7,527 nt of DNA. Origin: Anaerolineae bacterium (GTDB lineage: Bacteria; Chloroflexota; Anaerolineae; UBA1429). Positions 1 through 5,024 of this stretch are shown here, piece after piece. Numbering within the stretch: position 1 is the stretch's first letter; each line of letters starts with the position of its first letter. Below the pieces are notes generated by a model. It was not told the DNA's origin. It ran no database searches and was given only the letters and a program-made list of their open reading frames with translations. The DNA lies in the NCBI GenBank assembly GCA_016928125.1, contig JAFGLK010000027.1:1-7527 (forward strand), read 5' to 3'. Position numbers and translations under genes: made by a program.

Positions 1-227
1 ACCGACCAGCGGCAGTCAGGCACACGGACGGCCCGGCCCTCCTGGCCACGACGGGCTGCCGTCGCCTCCGCGTAGGCTGCAGGTGGCCAGATCATCCAGC
101 CCGCGCTGGCCTCGAAGGGGTAGGCCAGGACCATCACGCACAGCAGACAGAGCGTAGCGCACAGGTGGAGCCGCGAGGGCAGCGCGCGCACAATCGTGTC
201 GGACAGGGCTGTTGTGCTATACTGCAT
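1..227 (-). CDS. Partial exported protein of unknown function (N-terminus only)
   Basis: A minus-strand frame starts at the ATG of 225-227 and stays open for 75 codons to the window edge, so the C-terminus is missing. Its N-terminus looks like a Sec signal peptide: arginines at residues 14 and 19, a hydrophobic core at about 20-36 (LHLCATLCLLCVMVLAY), and an AxA-type cleavage site ASA at 40-42 followed by G43. The visible mature part begins GWMIWPPAAYAEA and matches no family I recognise. The ribosome-binding site is weak (AGGA is too far upstream). A minus-strand TATAAT at 294-299 could serve as its -10 box. It could also be a chance open frame in GC-rich DNA, but the ordered signal-peptide layout argues for a real gene. 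Confidence 0.45.
   Translation of the reverse strand, partial: MQYSTTALSDTIVRALPSRLHLCATLCLLCVMVLAYPFEASAGWMIWPPAAYAEATAARRGQEGRAVRVPDCRWS
215..223 (+). promoter_or_regulatory. Possible extended -10 element (TGcTATACT)
   Basis: TGCTATACT has the form of an extended -10 box, which can work without a good -35. No convincing -35 hexamer lies 16-18 bases upstream. If active it would give a second, longer infA transcript with a 5' leader of roughly 255 bases. It lies across the start of the left-edge minus-strand gene. Confidence 0.25.
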
Positions 228-293
228 GTGGGCCTGGTTCCTAGGTGCTTTTTTCTGGCCGAAACAGCATAGCTCAGGATACCAGGCCTTTCG

Positions 294-321
294 ATTATAC
301 TTTGCACGGACCCCTCAAAAG
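294..321 (-). promoter_or_regulatory. Possible promoter of the left-edge minus-strand gene
   Basis: On the minus strand a perfect -10 box, TATAAT, lies at 294-299. The -35 candidate 16 bases upstream (CTTTTG, plus positions 316-321) is poor. A start near 287 would give a leader of about 60 bases before the ATG at 227. The site overlaps a plus-strand TATACT (296-301) that has no good -35, so direction is uncertain. Confidence 0.3.
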
Positions 322-347
322 CGCCCTATTACGCGCCCCGGTTGTGC

Positions 348-376
348 TTGACGCCTCACTCTGCGCGGGGTATACT
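348..376 (+). promoter_or_regulatory. Housekeeping sigma promoter of infA
   Basis: TTGACG (348-353), a 17-base spacer and TATACT (371-376) match the sigma-70/SigA consensus at 10 of 12 positions with ideal spacing. Transcription should start near 383, leaving about 104 bases of 5' leader before infA. The same two hexamers at the same spacing recur at 809-837. Confidence 0.8.
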
Positions 377-486
377 GTAGCAGATATCCGATCCATCTCA
401 ACGCTCTCCAGCCGTGCGCTTGCGGCTTTGCCTAGTGGTCAGCACTGCGCTGTGAGAGGGTAACAGGAGGAGGAAGCGACCCAAGT

Positions 487-732
487 ATGCCAAAAGCTAG
501 TCAGCAGAAGATCACCGTTGAAGGCACCGTCATTGAGGCGCTGCCCAACACCCAGTTCCGTGTTGAACTGGACAATGGGCATGTCGTCTTGGCCTACATC
601 TCCGGCAAGATGCGCAAGTACTACATCCGCATCCTGCTCGGCGATCGCGTTCGCGTCGAGCTCTCACCTTACGATTTGACCAGAGGGCGCATTGTTTACC
701 GCTTCAAGCAGGGCGTTACTCAGGAAGAGTAG
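487..732 (+). CDS. infA: Translation initiation factor IF-1
   Basis: IF-1 binds the A site of the 30S subunit and helps IF-2 and IF-3 select the initiator tRNA. The 81-residue protein is an S1-like OB fold from about residue 9 to 73. It carries the family signatures [35 protein letters not shown] and [13 protein letters not shown]. The usual length is about 72 residues; the extra length is a slightly longer N-terminus and an acidic-ending tail after the final strand (FKQGVTQEE). The start is ATG at 487. A strong AGGAGGAGG lies at 465-473, giving a rather long spacing of about 13 bases, and no nearer start codon exists in frame. In many bacteria infA sits in the spc/alpha ribosomal-protein region next to rpmJ and rpsM; here it stands alone with its own promoter. 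The identification is secure. Confidence 0.97.
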   Translation: MPKASQQKITVEGTVIEALPNTQFRVELDNGHVVLAYISGKMRKYYIRILLGDRVRVELSPYDLTRGRIVYRFKQGVTQEE

Positions 733-808
733 TTGCCCGCACATGACGGTAGAAGAGCGGCGTCCGAGTTTGCCGACGGGATGTGTCCGTTCTATGGCCG
801 TTTCGCCC

Positions 809-837
809 TTGACGCCATGAGCCCTCTTTGCTATACT
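809..837 (+). promoter_or_regulatory. Housekeeping sigma promoter upstream of the ABC ATPase leader
   Basis: TTGACG (809-814), a 17-base spacer and TATACT (832-837, preceded by TTTGC) give a near-consensus promoter with the same hexamers as the infA promoter. The predicted start is near 844. The next clear gene begins at 1211, so the transcript has about 367 untranslated bases or includes a separate small RNA. Confidence 0.75.
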
Positions 838-843
838 GGCCAT

Positions 844-1210
844 TGTAGGCGCGGGTACACACCGGGCCTCGATGCATTCCCTGGTGGGCAGTTCCACAGG
901 GGAAGACAGTGTTGGATCGCCTGACCGAGAGATCCCGTGTCTCCCTGAGAGGAAGATCTCTCGGGTGCTCGTACGGAAAGGAGGACGTCTATACCAGAAG
1001 ACTGCTCCGTAGGGCCATCTGGCTCTGTTCGCATGTCTTGATCCCTGGGTGGACGGTTTTGGCTTTGCCTGGCGTCCGAGAGCGTACTTACCGTACTGCG
1101 CCAACCGAACAGTTCTGCCATCCGTGGATCGACCAACTCCGTGAGGCCCTCTTGCACTCGGAGGGGTTCTCACACATTTCGACATACAGTCGACATCAAA
1201 GGAGCTTTCA
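844..1210 (+). other. Long structured leader or possible small RNA, no credible gene
   Basis: No supported protein gene lies here: frames on both strands overlap one another and give arginine-, proline- and serine-rich products. The transcript from the 809-837 promoter should cross the whole stretch. It can fold into several hairpins: a perfect 10-bp stem at 925-934/955-964; AGGGCC (1011-1016) with GGCTCT (1021-1026); and CGGTT (1054-1058) plus GGC (1061-1063) with GCC (1100-1102) and AACCG (1103-1107), enclosing GTAC (1084-1087) with GTAC (1093-1096). A Shine-Dalgarno-like AAAGGAGG at 977-984 has no usual start codon after it. I see no match to T-box, TPP, cobalamin, RNase P, tmRNA or SRP RNA signatures. 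It could be a cis-regulatory leader, a separate small RNA or simply untranslated sequence. Confidence 0.45.
925..964 (+). promoter_or_regulatory. Leader hairpin with a possible competing partner
   Basis: CCGAGAGATC (925-934) and GATCTCTCGG (955-964) are perfect inverted repeats around a 20-base loop. The 3' arm could instead pair with CCGAGAG at 1076-1082, so two mutually exclusive folds are possible. No run of T follows, so this is not a standard terminator. Confidence 0.4.
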
Positions 1211-2320
1211 ATGGCAAGTGTAACGTATGATCATGTCACCAAGCGGTTTGGTGACGTCATTGCGGTCAACGACCTGTCGATCGAGGTGCAGGACAAAGAG
1301 TTCCTCGTGTTCGTAGGCCCCTCCGGTTGCGGCAAGACCACCTCTCTGCGTCTTCTGGCCGGCCTGGAGGAGATCACCGAGGGCAACATCTACATCGGCG
1401 ATCGTCTGGTGAACGACGTAGCCCCCAAGGACCGCAACATCGCCATGGTGTTCCAGAGCTATGCTCTGTACCCGCACATGAGCGTGTACGACAACATGGC
1501 CTTTGGTCTGAAGCTGCGCAAGACCCCGCGGGCCGAGATTGACCGGCGCGTGAAGGAAGCGGCTGGCATTCTGGGCATCGGCGAGCTTCTCGATCGCAAG
1601 CCCAAGCAGCTATCCGGTGGTCAGCGTCAGCGTGTGGCCCTGGGCCGCGCCATCGTGCGTGAGCCGTCCGTGTTCCTCATGGACGAGCCCCTCTCGAACT
1701 TGGACGCTAAGCTACGCGTCGCCACGCGCGCCGAGCTCTCCAAGTTGCACCAGCGCCTTGAGACCACCTTCATCTACGTGACCCACGACCAGATGGAGGC
1801 CATGACCATGGGCACGCGCATCGCGGTGATGCGCGACGGCATCCTGCAGCAGTGCGACACGCCGCAGACGCTCTACAGCCTTCCGGGCAACATCTTTGTG
1901 GCGGGCTTTATCGGCAGCCCGGCCATGAACTTTTTCGATGTGACCGTGGTGGGCTCGAGAGATGATGTCCAGCTGGATGGGGGCACGTTCAAGGTACAGG
2001 TGCCGGCTCATAAGGCCCAGCCGCTGGTGGAGTACATCGGCAAGCAGATCGTCTTTGGCATCCGGCCGGAAGACATCGCTGACCCCGAGTACGCACCTCC
2101 CGGCATTATCGGCGCGCCCGTTGAGGCTCGGGTCGACGTGACCGAGCTGATGGGCAACGAGGTGTTCCTCTATCTCGTGTTTGGCACCAGCAAGAGCTTT
2201 ATCGCCCGTGTCGACCCGCGTACCTCTGCGCGTGTCGGTCAAGAGATCAAGGTGTTGTTCAACATGGACAACATGCACGTCTTTGACCGTGACACCGAGG
2301 TGCGCATCACCGGCAGCTAG
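1211..2320 (+). CDS. Sugar ABC transporter ATP-binding protein, MalK/UgpC/MsmX type
   Basis: This is the nucleotide-binding subunit of a carbohydrate importer (CUT1 type); it hydrolyses ATP on the inner membrane face to drive sugar or sugar-phosphate uptake. The 369 residues match the usual length of about 360-380. Walker A GPSGCGKTT is at 36-44, the Q-loop Gln at 82 (MVFQSYALYPHM), the signature LSGGQ at 134-138, Walker B VFLMDEP at 154-160, the D-loop NLDA at 163-166 and the switch His at 192 (YVTHDQ). Residues from about 240 to the end form the OB/TOBE regulatory domain, including FGIRPEDI. The start is ATG at 1211 with AAAGGAG at 1198-1204, 6 bases upstream. No permease or solute-binding gene adjoins it, which fits the shared ATPases (MsmX/MsmK style) that energise several importers encoded elsewhere. 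The substrate cannot be read from the sequence. Confidence 0.93.
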   Translation: MASVTYDHVTKRFGDVIAVNDLSIEVQDKEFLVFVGPSGCGKTTSLRLLAGLEEITEGNIYIGDRLVNDVAPKDRNIAMVFQSYALYPHMSVYDNMAFGLKLRKTPRAEIDRRVKEAAGILGIGELLDRKPKQLSGGQRQRVALGRAIVREPSVFLMDEPLSNLDAKLRVATRAELSKLHQRLETTFIYVTHDQMEAMTMGTRIAVMRDGILQQCDTPQTLYSLPGNIFVAGFIGSPAMNFFDVTVVGSRDDVQLDGGTFKVQVPAHKAQPLVEYIGKQIVFGIRPEDIADPEYAPPGIIGAPVEARVDVTELMGNEVFLYLVFGTSKSFIARVDPRTSARVGQEIKVLFNMDNMHVFDRDTEVRITGS

Positions 2321-2339
2321 GGCTCGCCTGTATCACAGC

Positions 2340-2368
2340 AGAGGGGCTGGAGATGATCCAGCCCCTCT
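2340..2368 (+). terminator. Hairpin between convergent genes, probable terminator
   Basis: AGAGGGGCTGGA (2340-2351) and TCCAGCCCCTCT (2357-2368) form a perfect 12-bp stem with the 5-base loop GATGA, 19 bases after the ABC ATPase stop. It is also 24 bases past the stop of the converging minus-strand gene, so it could end both transcripts. Neither side has a proper T-tract, so termination may need a factor, or the stem may mainly protect the 3' end. Confidence 0.65.
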
Positions 2369-2392
2369 CTTGTGAGCTTGAGCCGTTTCGTG

Positions 2393-2764
2393 TTAGTAGC
2401 GTCGCTCGCGCAGCGAGAACATCACCTCCACCAAAACGACGACCAGGCCGAGCACCAGGGCCGTTGTCAGGCTCAGGACCTTGATCAGCTGCAGCGCCAT
2501 CAGGAGGATGGCCAGAATCCCGAGCAACATCCCCTGACGGATGGCGCGATGGATGTCTCCTCGTTGTCCGCGCGATCGGGCCAGACGGGCATTGGCAGCA
2601 TAGGCCAGTGGGATCATGGTCGCCGAGATGCATAGGCCCCAGATGACCAGAAAGATGGCCAGGTTGGCGCCCACGGGCGGCTGTCGATTCACAAAGATTG
2701 CCAGGCTGGCCCATAGAACGGTAGCTAGCAGCACCAGGATCAGCATGGCGGCCCTGTTGTGCAT
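2393..2764 (-). CDS. Small four-helix membrane protein, function unknown
   Basis: From the ATG at 2762-2764 the protein has 123 residues and four predicted membrane helices, at about residues 5-25, 33-57, 78-97 and 98-118. The loop between helices 2 and 3 is strongly basic (ARLARSRGQRGDIHRAIRQG) and so probably cytoplasmic, which places both ends in the cytoplasm. No enzyme or transporter motif is visible. A longer frame opens with TTG at 2836, but it has no ribosome-binding site and adds a non-helical stretch. The ATG has AAAGGGG about 13 bases upstream and GAGAG close by, so I prefer it. The gene lies 150 bases after the Rieske gene on the same strand and may be read from its promoter. Chloroflexota genomes carry many such uncharacterised four-helix proteins, so I name no function. 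Confidence 0.7.
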   Translation of the reverse strand: MHNRAAMLILVLLATVLWASLAIFVNRQPPVGANLAIFLVIWGLCISATMIPLAYAANARLARSRGQRGDIHRAIRQGMLLGILAILLMALQLIKVLSLTTALVLGLVVVLVEVMFSLRERRY

Positions 2765-2914
2765 CTCTCTTGTCAGATCCCCTTTGTACTCAACTTGACG
2801 CGCCACCAGTCCAGGTCCTGCGCCGGTCCTCGTCAATCGCGCTGCTTCACGGACTGGTCAATCCGCACATCGCCGTTAGGAGGTTGGGCAGCCTCGGCGA
2901 GACGCAGGGATTTC

Positions 2915-3256
2915 CTAGTCCACTCTCTTGAGCCCCTCTCCGGCCGGGCCGCTGATCAGCGTGCCATCGGGTTCAAAGATCGAGTTGTGGCAGGGGCAGA
3001 CCCATCTATTGCTCGAAGCGTTCCATTGCACTGTGCAGCCCTGGTGTGGACACAGGGGCGAGAGGCGGGTCACCTGGCCATCGCTGGCCTTGTAGACCGC
3101 TACCTTCTCGCCGTCCAGCTCAAGTACGGCGCCCTGGCCAGGCGCCAGGCTTTCGATCTCGCTGGAGGCTGCTTTCTGAGCGCACGCTGCAAGCACAGCT
3201 AGCGACGCGACTTCGAGGGAGCAGCGCAGAAACGCCCGTCGTGACCAGATCTCCAT
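2915..3256 (-). CDS. Rieske [2Fe-2S] lipoprotein, short form
   Basis: This is a small electron-transfer protein carrying a Rieske iron-sulfur cluster, probably anchored by a lipid on the outer face of the membrane. From the ATG at 3254-3256 it has 113 residues. The N-terminus has a twin-arginine motif (SRRAFL, 5-10), a hydrophobic stretch and a lipobox LAAC ending at Cys25. The cluster ligands are Cys69 and His71 (CPHQGC) and Cys87 and His90 (CPCH). Cys74 and Cys89 are the pair that forms the disulfide in bc1/b6f-type Rieske domains. The start is set by GGAGG 8 bases upstream, so a longer frame opening at 3301 is unlikely. The protein ends just after the GPAGEGL turn, whereas relatives usually continue for another 10-15 residues as a final beta strand. 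No cytochrome b or c gene is nearby, so it is not a standard bc complex operon, and its partner is unknown. Confidence 0.88.
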   Translation of the reverse strand: MEIWSRRAFLRCSLEVASLAVLAACAQKAASSEIESLAPGQGAVLELDGEKVAVYKASDGQVTRLSPLCPHQGCTVQWNASSNRWVCPCHNSIFEPDGTLISGPAGEGLKRVD

Positions 3257-3327
3257 CAGCGCGACCTCCTCTCTCTGAAGAGTGTGCTGGTGTCGGCCCA
3301 TCCGAGAACCTGATTGCGTGTAGAGGC

Positions 3328-3356
3328 ATTATCCTGGCTCCCTGCTCCCCTGTCAA
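3328..3356 (-). promoter_or_regulatory. Promoter of the Rieske gene
   Basis: Read on the minus strand, TTGACA (plus 3351-3356), a 17-base spacer and GATAAT (plus 3328-3333) match the housekeeping consensus at 11 of 12 positions. Transcription should start near 3321, about 65 bases before the ATG at 3256. Confidence 0.8.
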
Positions 3357-3571
3357 TGGCGGCCCAGCTTGTCGCCGCGGGCTCCGTATGCGGCCGCAGC
3401 TCCGAAGGCGGGCGCTGTACATCTCGGCTGCGCGGTGGATCCACCTCCCTGACGAACAACCCCTGGGCCAGTCGTGCGTATAGAGGGTGGAGCTCGGGCA
3501 GAGCCACCATGGGGCTGTGCGAGTGTGGGTGGCTGCGTGCCGCATAGATCGGTCCGTATCGCTGATATCGT
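3357..3571. other. Divergent intergenic region without a credible gene
   Basis: The space between the Rieske start (3256) and the LiaF-like start (3583) is 326 bases. Beyond the Rieske promoter I see no supported gene. Long overlapping frames cross it on both strands, but they have arginine-, proline- and serine-rich, shadow-like composition. A clear plus-strand promoter for the LiaF-like gene is not visible: TATAGA at 3479-3484 is the best -10 candidate, but CTGACG at 3449-3454 is 24 bases away, which is too far. Confidence 0.5.
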
Positions 3572-3582
3572 TAGGAGGCGAG

Positions 3583-4116
3583 ATGGGCGAGAGAAAGCAG
3601 TTGTCTGTTGGCGTGATCATCCTCATCGTGGGTTTGGTGCTACTACTCGCGAGCCTGACGGGTATCCACCTGTGGCGCTTCATCTGGCCCGTGGCCCTCA
3701 TCGGCCTGGGATTCTATTTCGTGCTGCGCTCGCGCGCAACCGATCCGGAATCGGGCGTTGGCCTCCACATCCTGGGGGATGTGCGTCGCCAGGGCCCCTG
3801 GGAGGTCAAGGACGAAGAGCTATGGGTCATCATCGGGGATGTCAAACTGGACTTGAGCGGGGCATCGGTCCCCTCTGGCGAGACGCGTATCCGCGTGTAC
3901 GGCCTTGTGGGCGATGTGAAAGTGACGGTGCCCCCGGATGTGGCCCTGAGCGTCACGTCCTACGCTCTTCTGTCGGATGTCGACGCACTGGGGCGCAGAG
4001 AGGACATCTTCTTCACGCCCTTCCGGTACATCAGCGAAGACTATGAGACTGCCGAGCGTCGTATCGCCCTGCAGACTGGCTATCTGGTCGTCGATCTCGG
4101 CCTTGAGAAGAGCTGA
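3583..4116 (+). CDS. LiaF-like membrane protein (cell-wall-active antibiotic response family)
   Basis: The 177-residue protein has two membrane helices at about 8-28 and 30-48; the second (LWRFIWPVALIGLGFYFVL) has the WPV-G-G pattern of the LiaI/LiaF transmembrane region. A soluble C-terminal domain, about 60-177, resembles the LiaF C-terminal family. It contains a repeated [GS]DV turn at residues 65, 85, 110 and 131 that suggests stacked beta strands. In Firmicutes LiaF inhibits the LiaRS envelope-stress two-component system, but LiaF-like proteins in other phyla often have unknown roles. No sensor kinase or regulator is adjacent here. The start is ATG at 3583 with TAGGAGG at 3572-3578, 4 bases upstream; a longer frame from 3487 has no comparable site. 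The family call is good, but the role in this organism is inferred. Confidence 0.82.
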   Translation: MGERKQLSVGVIILIVGLVLLLASLTGIHLWRFIWPVALIGLGFYFVLRSRATDPESGVGLHILGDVRRQGPWEVKDEELWVIIGDVKLDLSGASVPSGETRIRVYGLVGDVKVTVPPDVALSVTSYALLSDVDALGRREDIFFTPFRYISEDYETAERRIALQTGYLVVDLGLEKS

Positions 4117-4125
4117 ACGATCAAA

Positions 4126-4154
4126 GAGGGGTTCTATCCAGAACATGAGCCCTC
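4126..4154 (+). terminator. Possible hairpin terminator after the LiaF-like gene
   Basis: GAGGG (4126-4130) pairs with CCCTC (4150-4154), and the adjoining GTTCT (4131-4135) pairs with AGAAC (4140-4144) around the loop ATCC. A five-base bulge, ATGAG, lies on the 3' side. The structure starts 10 bases after the stop codon. There is no T-tract, so its role as a terminator is uncertain. Confidence 0.3.
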
Positions 4155-4254
4155 ACGCCGAATGCGGACGAAAGGGGTGGGGCTGTCTTCCGTCGCACGC
4201 GCCTGTAGACGCGCCCGCTAGCGGCAGCGGCAGGATTGAGGAGCGAGATTGCCG

Positions 4255-4902
4255 ATGGCCCTGTACCGTGATCGAAGCCATGCGGGCAGAGAGCTTGCCA
4301 AGGAACTGTCCATCTATGCTGGCCGAAGAGATGTAGTCGTCCTGGGGCTGCCGCGGGGCGGCGTGCCGGTCGCCTTCGAAGTGGCCCAGACGCTTGGCGC
4401 GCCGCTGGATGTCTTCCTCGTGCGCAAGCTGGGCGTGCCAGGGCACCGCGAGTTGGCCATGGGCGCCATCGCCTCCGGCGATGTGCTGGTGCTGAACGAT
4501 GATGTGATTCAAGCTCTGGGCATCTCATCCCAGGCTATCGAGAGCGTCGCCGCGGAGGAGCGCGAGGTCTTGCATGAACAGGAGCAGGCCTATCGAGGGT
4601 CGCGTCCTGGGATCGATGTGCGCGGGCGCGCGGTCATCATCGTCGATGATGGTCTGGCCACCGGCGCCAGCATGCTCGCCGCTGTGCAGGCGTTACGTCC
4701 TCGTGGGCCAGCCCGCATCGTCATCGCCGTCCCGACAGCGCCACCCGAGACCTGCGCCCAATTTCGGGAACTGGTAGACGATGTCGTTTGTCCGGCGACG
4801 CCAACGCCCTTTTACGGTGTGGGGGCCTGGTATGATGATTTCACACAGACGTCTGATGATCGGGTTCGCGAGCTGCTGAGCGAGCCGACCTCGATCGAAT
4901 AG
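4255..4902 (+). CDS. Predicted phosphoribosyltransferase (COG1926 type)
   Basis: This is a type I phosphoribosyltransferase-fold protein of the uncharacterised COG1926 group; the acceptor substrate is unknown. It has 215 residues from the ATG at 4255, the normal family length. Family marks are LGLPRGGVPVA at 30-40, FLVRKLGVPGHRELAMGAIA at 54-73, and the PRPP-binding loop VIIVDDGLATGASM at 127-140, where the two Asp and the following TGA contact PRPP. The C-terminal WYDDFTQT is also typical. GAGGAG at 4238-4243 lies 5 bases before an in-frame TTG (4249) and 11 bases before the ATG (4255), so the protein may begin two residues earlier. It follows the LiaF-like gene by 138 bases and precedes the 131-residue protein by 122 bases, all on the same strand. 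No purine or pyrimidine salvage genes are adjacent. Confidence 0.9.
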   Translation: MALYRDRSHAGRELAKELSIYAGRRDVVVLGLPRGGVPVAFEVAQTLGAPLDVFLVRKLGVPGHRELAMGAIASGDVLVLNDDVIQALGISSQAIESVAAEEREVLHEQEQAYRGSRPGIDVRGRAVIIVDDGLATGASMLAAVQALRPRGPARIVIAVPTAPPETCAQFRELVDDVVCPATPTPFYGVGAWYDDFTQTSDDRVRELLSEPTSIE

Positions 4903-5024
4903 ACGTGCGCGCCTGCATCGCGATGGCGGCGAACTCGGGACAGGCCCTGGAAGCCACCTCCAAGCGACGCATCCTGAATGGGCAGATGTCGCGATCTGGC
5001 GGTTAGCAGCAAGGAGCAAGCAAC

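Noticed and set aside
248..254. T-run after a small imperfect hairpin (CCTGG-TTC-CTAGG), a possible intrinsic terminator
   Set aside because: The stem is only 5-6 pairs with G-T wobbles and a 3-base loop, and no plus-strand gene ends before it.
245..463. GTG-initiated 72-codon frame upstream of infA
   Set aside because: It covers the infA promoter, has no ribosome-binding site and no recognisable protein pattern.
664..1185. 173-codon minus-strand frame across the infA to ABC gap
   Set aside because: It overlaps the end of infA and the 809-837 promoter. Its composition is arginine-, serine- and proline-rich, with no domain pattern.
909..1223. 104-codon plus-strand frame in the leader
   Set aside because: It has no ribosome-binding site, overlaps the ABC ATPase start and shows no family resemblance. 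A competing minus-strand frame covers the same stretch.
1712..2278. 188-codon minus-strand frame inside the ABC ATPase gene
   Set aside because: Antisense shadow of a confidently identified gene; histidine- and arginine-rich low-information product.
3120..3701. 193-codon minus-strand frame overlapping the Rieske and LiaF-like genes
   Set aside because: It overlaps two supported genes and the Rieske promoter, and its composition is typical of a GC-rich shadow frame.
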